Positions 1 to 7,529 of a stretch of DNA of 64,000 nucleotides are shown here, one piece after another. A program made the translations under genes and the position numbers. The DNA lies in NCBI RefSeq assembly GCF_000222485.1, contig NC_015914.1:3888001-3952000 (forward strand), in the 5' to 3' direction. The stretch comes from Cyclobacterium marinum DSM 745 (GTDB lineage Bacteria > Bacteroidota > Bacteroidia > Cytophagales > Cyclobacteriaceae). The first letter of the stretch is position 1. Each line of letters starts with the position of its first letter. The notes under the pieces were generated by a model. It did not search any database and was not told the origin of the DNA. It saw only the letters and a list, made by a program, of their open reading frames with translations.

Positions 1-65
1 TCTTGAGCAATTCTTGCCAGAAGTTCTTCCCTCTGCAGAAAGTAGTCTTTGTAAATATCAATCAT
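1..65 (-). CDS. Third gene of a leftward operon, N-terminus only (cut by window edge)
   Basis: An open frame starts with ATG at 65-63 and runs off the left edge; only about 21 residues are visible, beginning MIDIYKDYFLQREELL. Its ATG overlaps the TGA of the gene before it (ATGA, positions 65-62), which shows translational coupling in one operon. The visible part is a charged helix with no diagnostic motif. Because the preceding protein resembles SMODS-associated NUDIX proteins, a CD-NTase-type nucleotidyltransferase is a reasonable guess, but nothing in these residues proves it. Confidence 0.6.
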   Translation of the reverse strand, partial: MIDIYKDYFLQREELLARIAQ

Positions 66-829
66 TTTTTTAAGTCTTTATTAATTATTAAATGAGTATG
101 CTTCCCAATTCTGGCTATTTGTCGGCCATTCTCCATCAATTTTAGTTGCTCTATTTCATCGCAATTCACGATGGCATACCCCATTTTCAAATTAGCGCCA
201 CTCTCTGCAAGTCGTATTAGAGCCATTTTTTGTTCATTGTCCGGAAGAAGTTCAAAAACATCATAAACTAAGATTTCAAAGCATCCAAAAAAATCACTCC
301 ATTGGATATCTGTAGAATACCTCCTTATATGCTTGTGATTAAAATGTAAAAACACTTCTTGGCTTAAAATGTTGGTATCTAAGAGTTCCTCCTTGAATTC
401 TCTTTTTGGATCTGTTTCTCTTTCCTTTTGAGATTCAAACCAATTAAGGACTTCAACGGCATATTTTCCTCTCACCATAAATCTTAAATCATCGTTACTT
501 TGTTTGTCAACATCTAGCCCATTCCCCGAATTATCAGGTTTATAACCCCATTTGTTAAAAAGGCTATCGTCACCAAATCGCTTGTAAACTCCACCAACTG
601 ATTGAAGCTGGTTCTCAATTCTTCTGTTAAGAACAAGCAAATACTTATTTGATTCCGGTATTTGAATCTTGTAAAGACCACTTAATGAGAATCGGATATA
701 TTCATTCTTGTATTTTCCAAATTTTGTTTTGGCGTAGAGACTTAAGTGGTTTTTATTTTCCCAGGCGATTGATATTCCCTTTGCGAAAATTGGCTTAATT
801 AATAATGCTATTGAAGCTAATTCCATCAT
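62..829 (-). CDS. SMODS-associated NUDIX-like protein (candidate CBASS-type defence component)
   Basis: A 255-residue protein without cysteine-rich or secretion features apart from a weakly hydrophobic first 20 residues. The middle reads like the Sa_NUDIX family: a strand YLLVLNRR, then QSVGGVYKRFGD, an NDDLRFMVRGKY segment, and a reduced Nudix box, REFKEEL, near residue 145. Sa_NUDIX proteins are known as partners of SMODS/CD-NTase enzymes in CBASS-type anti-phage operons, where a nucleotide-sensing role is proposed. The gene starts 5 bases after the DUF2188 gene and its stop overlaps the next ATG, so the three genes form one transcript. An ATG three bases downstream could also serve as start. 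The family call rests on remembered motifs, not on a search. Confidence 0.6.
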   Translation of the reverse strand: MMELASIALLIKPIFAKGISIAWENKNHLSLYAKTKFGKYKNEYIRFSLSGLYKIQIPESNKYLLVLNRRIENQLQSVGGVYKRFGDDSLFNKWGYKPDNSGNGLDVDKQSNDDLRFMVRGKYAVEVLNWFESQKERETDPKREFKEELLDTNILSQEVFLHFNHKHIRRYSTDIQWSDFFGCFEILVYDVFELLPDNEQKMALIRLAESGANLKMGYAIVNCDEIEQLKLMENGRQIARIGKHTHLIINKDLKK

Positions 830-834
830 ATCAA

Positions 835-1062
835 TTATCCTTTTGGTGGGAATGGGTCATTACCAAATGAATCCCGCTGACGGATTTGTCCATTTCTTCC
901 ATGGATTAATAATTCAGATTGCTGATTCTTAGCTGTTTGCCTAGCTATCTGAATAGCCTCCCGTTGCGTCTTTTTTACTATTGTTACCTTTCCGTTTCGT
1001 TCACCTCGAACAGCCCAACCTTCCTGATGCTTCACTACGTGTTGATTTTTTCCTTTTGCCAT
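835..1062 (-). CDS. DUF2188 family small protein
   Basis: A 75-residue basic protein that matches the DUF2188 pattern along its length: an N-terminal NQHVVKHQEGWAVRGE segment, a central KTQREAIQIAR helix, then SELLIHGRNGQIRQRDSF and a closing GNDPFPPKG. The family consists of small stand-alone proteins of unknown function, usually 65-80 residues, so this one is full length. It is the first gene of the leftward operon, about 20 bases behind a well-formed promoter (1088-1118), and is followed after 5 bases by the NUDIX-like gene. A role as a small accessory or regulator of the operon is inference only. Confidence 0.75.
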   Translation of the reverse strand: MAKGKNQHVVKHQEGWAVRGERNGKVTIVKKTQREAIQIARQTAKNQQSELLIHGRNGQIRQRDSFGNDPFPPKG

Positions 1063-1087
1063 AATTATTTAGATTTAGTTAAGTTGT

Positions 1088-1118
1088 CAAAAGTACAATT
1101 TTGATACCATATCGTCAA
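1088..1118 (-). promoter_or_regulatory. Bacteroidota-type promoter of the DUF2188/NUDIX operon
   Basis: On the minus strand TACTTTTG (1095-1088) matches the Bacteroidota -7 box TAnnTTTG exactly. A TTG (1118-1116) lies 20 bases upstream, the usual -33 spacing. The predicted transcript would start near 1081, about 20 bases before the ATG at 1062. Confidence 0.7.
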
Positions 1119-1170
1119 CCTTAGTTAATAATTGAAAAATTCATCCGTATTTCTCTATATTGAGCCAATT

Positions 1171-1222
1171 TGTCAGTTAATTACTTCATATGTCAGTGAC
1201 CGTTTGTCATAATAAATTGACA
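1171..1222. promoter_or_regulatory. Cluster of TGTCA sites between divergent promoters (probable XRE operator)
   Basis: TGTCAGT occurs at 1171-1177 and again exactly 20 bases later at 1191-1197. The second copy is part of the palindrome GTCAGTGAC (1192-1200). TGTCA at 1205-1209 faces TGACA at 1218-1222, making an inverted repeat with an 8-base spacer. The cluster lies between the leftward operon promoter (1088-1118) and the rightward promoter (1237-1268). It is well placed for the XRE-type protein encoded at 1307 to control its own gene and perhaps the opposite operon; binding is inferred. Confidence 0.5.
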
Positions 1223-1236
1223 TATATATAAATAAT

Positions 1237-1268
1237 TTGTATAAATGTAAACTGTTAGTGTATATTCG
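1237..1268 (+). promoter_or_regulatory. Probable promoter of the XRE-ImmA/IrrE gene pair
   Basis: TTG at 1237-1239 is followed after 21 bases by TATATTCG at 1261-1268, one mismatch from TAnnTTTG. Transcription would start near 1275, about 30 bases before the ATG at 1307. Confidence 0.45.
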
Positions 1269-1306
1269 CGTAAAGCATATTACATGAACTTACCATATCA
1301 AGTACA

Positions 1307-2362
1307 ATGAAATACTTAGCCGAACGTCTAAAATCAGCCAGATTGATGAATGGCTTATCACTCCAAGGTTTGGCAGACCGAATAGATAATCGTGTTACCA
1401 AGCAAGCGCTCAGTAAATATGAGCAAGGTCAGGTGGTTCCGGATTCTGATATGATAGGTGTATTGGCAGAAGCATTGAAGGTAAGACCTGATTATTTTCA
1501 TACCGATACTGAGGTGAAATTCGGTGAAATCGAATTTCGAAAACTGAAAAACTATCCTTCCAAGGAAAAAAACAGGATTATAGAAATTGCTAAAAATGAA
1601 CTTAGCCGGTATATTGAATTGGAAGAAATTTTGGGAATTGAAACCAAGTTTGAAAATCCTCTTGAGGACATAGCGATAAAATCACATGAGGATATCGAAA
1701 AAGCTGCTGAAAAATTAAGAGAGGTTTGGGGTTTGGGAAGTGATTCCATTTCCAATGTAATAGAACTTCTGGAAGATCATCATGTGAAAGTTTTGGAGAT
1801 TGATTCAAGCGAAGCTTTTGATGGGTTCTCTACTTGGGTAAATGGCAATGACATTCCCTTAATCGTTCTCAATAAATCTAAATTTGAAAACAAGTTGGAT
1901 AGAAAACGTTTCACTGCCTTCCATGAGCTAGCGCATCTTCTTTTGGATGTGAATGGGTATGAAGAAAAGCAAAAAGAAAAATTTTGTCATGCCTTTGCGT
2001 CAGCTATGCTAATTCCGGAGTATACTTTAAAACAAGAACTAGGCGGAAAAAGAAGCAAGTTGTCCATTACTGAATTAGGAGCTATCAAACAGCAATACGG
2101 GATTTCCATGCAAGCTTTAGTTTACCGGGCAAAAAATCTGGGTTTTATTTCTGATAATTACTTAAAACAATTCTATATGGTCTTCAATCAACTGGGATAT
2201 CGGGTTAATGAACCGGTCGACTATAAGGGCATGGAGCAGTCAAACCGGTTTTCTCAGCTTTTATTTAGGGCGTTGGCGGAGGAATTTATTAGCATGAGCA
2301 AGGCAGCGTCTTTGAAAAATCAGAAATTGGCAGAGTTCAGAAAGGAAAATATGGTTATTTGA
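1307..2362 (+). CDS. XRE-type HTH regulator fused to ImmA/IrrE metallopeptidase (antitoxin-like)
   Basis: A 351-residue two-domain protein. Residues 1-65 form an XRE helix-turn-helix, with LSLQGLADRI and TKQALSKYEQG as the recognition part. Residues about 145-280 are an ImmA/IrrE (COG2856) zinc peptidase with the HExxH motif at H206-E207-H210 (TAFHELAHLLL) and the usual FASAMLIP stretch near 230-237. COG2856 proteins cleave repressors or antitoxins, or act as antitoxins themselves; XRE-COG2856 fusions next to PIN genes are a recognised toxin-antitoxin arrangement. The stop codon TGA shares its A with the ATG of the PIN gene, so translation is coupled. No clear ribosome binding site is seen. 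Confidence 0.85.
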   Translation: MKYLAERLKSARLMNGLSLQGLADRIDNRVTKQALSKYEQGQVVPDSDMIGVLAEALKVRPDYFHTDTEVKFGEIEFRKLKNYPSKEKNRIIEIAKNELSRYIELEEILGIETKFENPLEDIAIKSHEDIEKAAEKLREVWGLGSDSISNVIELLEDHHVKVLEIDSSEAFDGFSTWVNGNDIPLIVLNKSKFENKLDRKRFTAFHELAHLLLDVNGYEEKQKEKFCHAFASAMLIPEYTLKQELGGKRSKLSITELGAIKQQYGISMQALVYRAKNLGFISDNYLKQFYMVFNQLGYRVNEPVDYKGMEQSNRFSQLLFRALAEEFISMSKAASLKNQKLAEFRKENMVI

Positions 2363-2868
2363 TGAAAATTGCTGTAACCGATGCCTGTATTTTTATAGAC
2401 CTGATTGAACTGGATTTAATTTCCGATTTTTTTCAACTAAATCTTGGGCTTCATACCACAGTTGAGGTAATGAATGAATTGTATGCTAATCAAAAACAGG
2501 TATTGGAGGCTTATCAGAAGGTGGGGAGGCTTAAGGTGCATAACCTTGATGAAGTTGACTTCATAAAAATTGATAATTTAGCTTTCCCAAGGGGGCTTTC
2601 TGTTGAGGATAGATCAGTTCTTTATATCGCAATTAACCTAGAAAATGGAATTGTCATTAGTAGTGACAAATTGGTGAATAAATGTGCCCAAAGTCATGGT
2701 TTAGAATGCCATGGATTGCTTTGGGTGTTTAACCTATTGGTTAGCCAAAATATTTGCTCTAAGCCTTCAGCACTAACTTCATTAAGAAAGCTTCTTGCCA
2801 TGAACTCCATGTATGCTGCCCCTAAGATGAAAATGAAGATTGAAGAGATGATTAGGGGATGGGGTTAA
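2362..2868 (+). CDS. PIN-domain protein (predicted ribonuclease toxin)
   Basis: A 168-residue protein with a PIN-like layout: D7 in VTDACIFIDL, acidic E35 and E39 in TTVEVMNEL, D83 in LSVEDRSVLYIA, and D102 in GIVISSDKLV. PIN proteins are metal-dependent RNases and are common toxins. I place the start at the ATG at 2362, which overlaps the TGA of the XRE-ImmA gene by one base (TGATG); a TTG three bases earlier is less likely. Gene order (regulator first, PIN second) and coupling support a toxin-antitoxin pair. Which protein neutralises which is inferred from related pairs. Confidence 0.8.
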   Translation: MKIAVTDACIFIDLIELDLISDFFQLNLGLHTTVEVMNELYANQKQVLEAYQKVGRLKVHNLDEVDFIKIDNLAFPRGLSVEDRSVLYIAINLENGIVISSDKLVNKCAQSHGLECHGLLWVFNLLVSQNICSKPSALTSLRKLLAMNSMYAAPKMKMKIEEMIRGWG

Positions 2869-3388
2869 AATCCATTTATTTAATTTCAAAAATAGGTTTA
2901 GGAATTGTCCGGATCTTGTAAAACAGTGACCAGATCTTCCAATATTTATAAAACTATCAGTTGATTTTGGATAGACAGATTAAACCTCGATGCCGGTAAT
3001 TGCCATTTTTCGGGATTTATAGATTTGATTCAAAAAATTGATGGTTTTTCCGGATGATTTAAAAAATGAATTTTAGACTATCTATATGCCATGAATCGAA
3101 GCTTGGATTTTCCTATTCCCCGTTCATGGGATTAACTTAGGCCATTGGCGAAGGAATGCTATGAAAATTTAAAAGAAAAATATACAGGATAAACTGAATT
3201 GATATTTAATATTTTGGGGCTTACCCTTCGGGTCGGGCTACCACTTCGTTTTCATTCCAATCTTTTTTCTTCCCGCTTCCCTCCCGAAAAAAGGATTTCC
3301 ATTGCTATCCCTAAGCCAAATTCCGGTAGGGTCGGTAAGAATGTAACCATTTTATTTGTAAATTTATGTTTATCAAAAATAGGAAACC
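2869..3388. other. Intergenic stretch without a convincing gene
   Basis: About 520 bases. Short frames here lack protein-like composition. A GC-richer patch near 3220-3250 (CCCTTCGGGTCGGG) could fold locally, but it has no clear partner or terminator shape. Confidence 0.5.
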
Positions 3389-4063
3389 ATGTGTGGCAGA
3401 TATTCCGAAAAGCAAGACCTTAAAAAAGTTGAAGATCAATTGAAATTGGGATTATCCGAAAAGGCCAAAAACTGGAAGCCTTCCTTCAACATTGCTCCTT
3501 CCCAATTGGCTCCGGTGGTAACTTCGGATAAGCCTGATGAAATAGATGTCTTTCATTTCGGTTTGGTGCCACACTGGGCAAAGGATAAAAAGATTGGTTA
3601 CAAAATGATCAATGCCCGTTCTGAGACCCTTCTGGAAAAACCCTCCTTTAAACCCCTAGTGGTAAACAATAAAAGATGCCTGGTCCTGGCTGATAGTTTT
3701 TTTGAATGGAAATAAGAGGGAAAGGAAAAGCAGCCATTCCGGATTTTTCTTGCCGATCGTGAGGTCTTTTTTTTCGCCGGACTTTGGTCAAGTTGGAAGG
3801 ATTCGGAGGGGGAAACGTATAATTCATACTCTATCATTACCACTTCCCCGAATAAACTGATGGAAAAAATCCATGACAGAATGCCAGTGATTTTGACTAG
3901 GGAAGAAGAAAAATTATGTTTGGATCCCGATCAAAACCCTAAAGATTTATTGAAATTGTTGAATGCTTATCCGGCTGATGCAATGGACGCCTACGAAATA
4001 TCCAGCGATGTCAACAAACCTGCAAATAATTACCCCGAAATCCTTGATCCGGTTTCGGAATAG
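3389..4063 (+). pseudogene. SRAP (YedK/HMCES-like) DNA-protein crosslink gene broken by one stop codon
   Basis: SRAP proteins trap abasic sites in single-stranded DNA through Cys2. The reading frame starts MCGRYSEKQ and contains C2, N34 in FNIAPSQ, and E106 in the ADSFFEWK signature, then meets TAA at 3713-3715. The same frame continues without any shift through EGKEKQPFRIF, FFFAGLW and the KIHDRMPVIL motif carrying the active-site histidine (residue 162), and ends at 4063, giving about 224 codons, the normal family length. One nonsense mutation is therefore the only lesion. It could be a recent inactivation, a sequencing error or a readthrough site. The second half also has an internal ATG (3860), but that product would lack the catalytic cysteine. 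Confidence 0.85.
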
Positions 4064-4269
4064 AAAAATATGGCATCTCCACACTTTTTTGACAGCTTAT
4101 CTGAATAAGTGGAGTAGGGTATTTCTATTTTTTCCTCCACCAGTGACTTCAAATTTCAGGATCTTTAACAGCCATTCATTCCAGTCCATCCTATTCCTCT
4201 GTTTTCTTTAGCTGGATAATTACTTTTAATGCAAAGGATCATTACTCAATTCCTTTAATTGCAAGCTTT

Positions 4270-4470
4270 TCAATGCCATGGCCTATCCTGTTCTCGGTTG
4301 TGAATTATGATAAATGCAAAGATGGGAGCAGCGGTCCACCTGCCAAGGGTGCGCTTCGCCCGATCAAAAAAATAGGGTTTTCCAGAGGAAGCCTTCCACA
4401 ATTTTCTCGCCCGGCCCTTGGCTTGGGTATCCCTGGCAGCTCCATTCTCTTAGGCATAATCAAATTTGGA
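4270..4470 (+). repeat. Second copy of the structured leader found at 13152-13352
   Basis: This segment aligns with 13152-13352 almost without gaps. Two blocks are nearly unchanged: the one containing GCCAAGGGTGCGCTTCGCCC (4342-4361) with the following AAAAAAATAGGG stretch, and the one containing GGCCCTTGGCTTGGGT. GCCAAGGG (4342-4349) can pair with CCCTTGGC (4415-4422). The outer part of the stem is weaker here than in the copy at 13 kb. It precedes a decayed copy of the same downstream gene. Confidence 0.8.
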
Positions 4471-4482
4471 ACAATAAATGTC

Positions 4483-4746
4483 ATGCCACGAATTAAAAAA
4501 ACTTCATTGGCAAAGGAACCCAGGTAAAGAATCTCAATATCATCAGGGTATCCATCTCCAAAGAAATCCTTGAGGAAATCCTCAAAGACCACATGGTGGT
4601 AGTCGATTAGGCCGGCAATGAGTACCTGGTATTTGAGGTTGCCTCACTAAAAGAACCTGATCAATTACTGCAAAACCCACAAGGCCTATATTAGTAAAAA
4701 GTTAGCTGGACCATAAAGTGGAAAGTCCAGAATGGTTAAATCTTAG
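4483..4746 (+). pseudogene. Decayed copy of the small gene at 13373-13630
   Basis: The region aligns with the intact 85-codon gene from its start (ATGCCACGAATT against ATGTCACAATTT) to its stop, including the shared TCTTAGAAATGAG around the end. Several single-base gains and losses and in-frame stops (for example the TAA in CAGGTAAAG near 4526) destroy the frame. The leader upstream is better kept than this coding part. The terminator that follows the intact gene is also degraded here. Confidence 0.8.
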
Positions 4747-4957
4747 AAATGAGTCCTTTAGGCACCTCACCTTCCTTTGCAGCTAGGTGAATTACACAAT
4801 AAGATTTAGAAACTTGAAATCACTTAACTCCGAGGTGAGGCAATTGCAACACTGATTGGGGTTTGTTTGAGCACTATATGCAATTACTATAGAAAAGTTT
4901 TCTAACATTAATTACATACTCCCTATTATCACAAATAGATGTATACTAGACATCTAA

Positions 4958-5896
4958 TTACTCTACTTGAACCACTTTGTAATTCCCTGTAGGAGCTATC
5001 TGTATGATTTTACCCACTATTGTTTTTTCTTCCTCCGTCCTATTGTTCGTGAGAATGAGCCGGTAACTCAAAATCCTTCGCCTCATTTCATATTCACTTC
5101 TAAACTCGGAATATCCCGGAGGCACAGTAATACTCTCCATCAAATTCGAATATTCCGACAGTTCCGATTGGAGATTTTCAGTATATATTCCTTTTTCATC
5201 TGAATAATAGATTTTACCATCCTGAAAATGAGCAGGAAGCTTTACCTCTACACTGTCTGACTTTATCCATACGAATGCATCATTGTAATCACTTCTAAAA
5301 AGATAACTACTTAATGGATCAACTCCGCCAATAGGCGTAAACTCCATTTCCTGACTATCAACCATAGTCAATTTCAAAGTACTCCCCCTCTTCCAATATA
5401 ATGAATCCCCATCTCCATCACCGATAAAGTAATCGAGCTCTTTAAATTGGTATCCTTGAGATGCTTTCTGCGAAATAGTGATAGCTCTCTCAGTATTTTC
5501 CGTGGCCAGAATAATCCTGAATTCAAAAGGATCTCCGGAACTGTTTTCCTGAACCCTAATTTCCAGCTTGTCTAGTCCAATACGGCCAATAACAAAACCC
5601 TTATTAGGCCATAAAGCTTCCAGTCTTCCCACACCTTCCAGTTCTAAAAGCACATTCTCATTTATCATTTCATTTTGAAGGGAAAAAATATCACCAAAAA
5701 TTTTAACATTACTGATTACATTTTCAATTCTGTCTATTTTCCATTCAGCAGTGGAAAAATCAATTTCTTGTATCCCGCCTTCCGCTTCCATTTCTATGCG
5801 ATCAATTGAAGGAGAAATCTGGGGTATTTCAGAATTATCGGTACAAGAAAATAAACAGCTGGTGCTGACTAAGAAAATTAAAGACAATTTTTTCAT
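4958..5896 (-). CDS. Secreted lipoprotein with BACON-like N-terminal domain, unknown function
   Basis: A 312-residue protein with a lipoprotein signal: MKKLSLIFLVSTSCLFSC, with the lipidated cysteine in LFSC. The first domain (about residues 25-140) has the SPSIDRIEMEAEGGIQEIDF pattern and later TERAITISQKA, typical of BACON-like beta-sandwich modules that often serve as spacers or carbohydrate-linked modules in Bacteroidota. The C-terminal 170 residues (WKRGSTLKLTMVDSQEMEF and following) are not recognised. It probably sits in the outer membrane facing the periplasm or the outside. It stands alone, with no co-directed neighbour. Confidence 0.65.
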   Translation of the reverse strand: MKKLSLIFLVSTSCLFSCTDNSEIPQISPSIDRIEMEAEGGIQEIDFSTAEWKIDRIENVISNVKIFGDIFSLQNEMINENVLLELEGVGRLEALWPNKGFVIGRIGLDKLEIRVQENSSGDPFEFRIILATENTERAITISQKASQGYQFKELDYFIGDGDGDSLYWKRGSTLKLTMVDSQEMEFTPIGGVDPLSSYLFRSDYNDAFVWIKSDSVEVKLPAHFQDGKIYYSDEKGIYTENLQSELSEYSNLMESITVPPGYSEFRSEYEMRRRILSYRLILTNNRTEEEKTIVGKIIQIAPTGNYKVVQVE

Positions 5897-6097
5897 TTGA
5901 TTAGTTTTATCAATAAACAGGAAAATCCAGATTCAATACGAAGAATATACTAACAATATGACCAATGGGAATATCTTTCTTGCTAAGTTTAATCTAACAA
6001 GAGAAATTTTGATTAGTCATTCAACAAGTGCAAATAGACTAGTTAAAGATTTGATAACACCCCTCATCACGTAAAATTAGGAAAAATAATCTTCACA

Positions 6098-6127
6098 AGT
6101 GGTGACATAAGTGAATTTGTTACCACT
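6098..6127. promoter_or_regulatory. Palindromic operator upstream of the TetR-family gene
   Basis: AGTGGTGACA (6098-6107) and TGTTACCACT (6118-6127) form an inverted repeat with one mismatch and a 10-base spacer. It lies directly upstream of the TAAATTTG promoter box at 6136-6143, the position expected for self-repression by a TetR dimer. Confidence 0.55.
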
Positions 6128-6135
6128 GGGTGATA

Positions 6136-6143
6136 TAAATTTG
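6136..6143 (+). promoter_or_regulatory. -7 box of the TetR-family gene
   Basis: TAAATTTG fits TAnnTTTG. A TTG at 6117-6119 lies inside the operator, but the 16-base spacing is shorter than usual. Confidence 0.45.
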
Positions 6144-6179
6144 TATATTCATAATATTGATTGTAAAAAAGAGTATAAA

Positions 6180-6845
6180 ATGGCTAGGAAAATACCTGAC
6201 GGGGAATTTCGAAACAAAGAACGTACAAAGTTAAAGTTGATAGATGCTGTGGGTGAGATTATCCGGACACAGGGATATATAAAACTGGGGGTAAACAATA
6301 TTGCAACCACAGCCGGAGTCAGTAAGAAATTGATCTACCGGTATTTCGAAACTGCCGATAAGCTAATAGAGACCTATGTAAGAAGTAGGGATTACTGGAT
6401 GGGATTTGAGCATCAGGTTGAGGAACTGGTAGACCAACATCGCTCTGATCATGGAAGGCAATTAATTAAAACTGTTTTAAAAAACTTATACACTCATATG
6501 TCTGAAGTTCCTGAAACCCAAAAGATAATCCTTTGGGAAATAAGTGAACATAGCAAGCTCATGCGTGAGATAAGTGAGCGCAGAGAAGCCTTAGGAAGTG
6601 AAGTATTTGCCCTAACTGATTCATTTTTTGAGGGGACCTCTGTAGATATTCGAGCAATTTCCGGAATACTATTGGGAGGAATTTACTATCAAATTCTACA
6701 TTCTAATGCTACGGGAGGTGAATTTTGTGAAATAGGAACAGATGAAGAAGAGAGAAAAGGTAGACTGTTTTCGAGTTTAGATAGTATTATAAAATGGGCT
6801 TATGAGGAAGCATACAAACAAAATATGGACAAGAAAGCACATTGA
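6180..6845 (+). CDS. TetR/AcrR family transcriptional regulator
   Basis: Taken from the ATG at 6180 the protein has 221 residues, a standard TetR length; an upstream in-frame start at 6111 would add an unlikely tail overlapping the operator. The N-terminal helix-turn-helix is clear: VNNIATTAGVSKKLIYRYF, followed by ETADKLIETYV. The C-terminal ligand-binding half is not family-specific, so the inducer is unknown. A palindrome at 6098-6127 in the promoter suggests autorepression. The next genes downstream (an outer-membrane protein and a GLPGLI protein) start 680 bases away, so they are possible but unproven targets. Confidence 0.85.
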   Translation: MARKIPDGEFRNKERTKLKLIDAVGEIIRTQGYIKLGVNNIATTAGVSKKLIYRYFETADKLIETYVRSRDYWMGFEHQVEELVDQHRSDHGRQLIKTVLKNLYTHMSEVPETQKIILWEISEHSKLMREISERREALGSEVFALTDSFFEGTSVDIRAISGILLGGIYYQILHSNATGGEFCEIGTDEEERKGRLFSSLDSIIKWAYEEAYKQNMDKKAH

Positions 6846-7529
6846 TGTCCTCAAATAGTTGATTTAGAATCTAAATTCACTTCAGATCAAATTCATACTT
6901 TTTAATTGCCAGTTTATGATTACTCTCACTTTTAATGTATCCTTCCGGCAGATGGATCTACCAATAAAATCCAGAGGAAGGATGCTAATAGAGAATTACC
7001 ATGAGTTTTAATGATTATCGTCAGGGTGTTCAGAAGCTGGAATTTATTCTGTGTGTTGTGTATGTCACTGTTTAAATTAGAATTATTTACATAACTCTAC
7101 ATTATAATAACATTATTTAACAAATTAGTATTATGTTTTTAGTTTAATAATGCCTATTATTGCAATAGTTTGAAAGTCATCAATGTATTGTTACAGAAGA
7201 GGCCTATTTTTTTAGGAAAAGGCACTATATAAAAGAAGCAGTTTTTGATTTGTTCAATAAGATGACGATAAGAAGAAGAGAAGTGAAGGGGGTATATTTT
7301 ATTAGGATTTGATGCTCGAGAGTAATATTAAAAAAATCGATTAAGCGGGGGAAAGAAATAAACTCGCTCTAATTCTGCTTTTTTTAGTTGGATTCATAAA
7401 CATGGTATTGAATCTTAAGCCTATTTTCTCATGCTACCAATTCATTTGTAAAGGTCAATTGATAATGGTAATTGAGATGAAAGTTTTTAATCATAGAAAT
7501 TATTGTAATAAACATAAACCTGAAACAAA
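6846..7529. other. Long intergenic region before the outer-membrane protein gene
   Basis: About 680 bases of AT-rich DNA with no protein-like frame, no stem with a T-run and no exact promoter box near the next start. It may hold the regulatory region of the gene at 7530. Confidence 0.4.

Noticed and set aside
3220..3250. GC-rich patch possibly related to the structured leaders
   Set aside because: It shares only CTTCGGG-type loops; no extended similarity or stem with the leaders at 4.3 and 13.2 kb.
3199..3423. 74-codon frame overlapping the SRAP start
   Set aside because: Composition is not protein-like for this genome, and it overlaps the true SRAP start in another frame.
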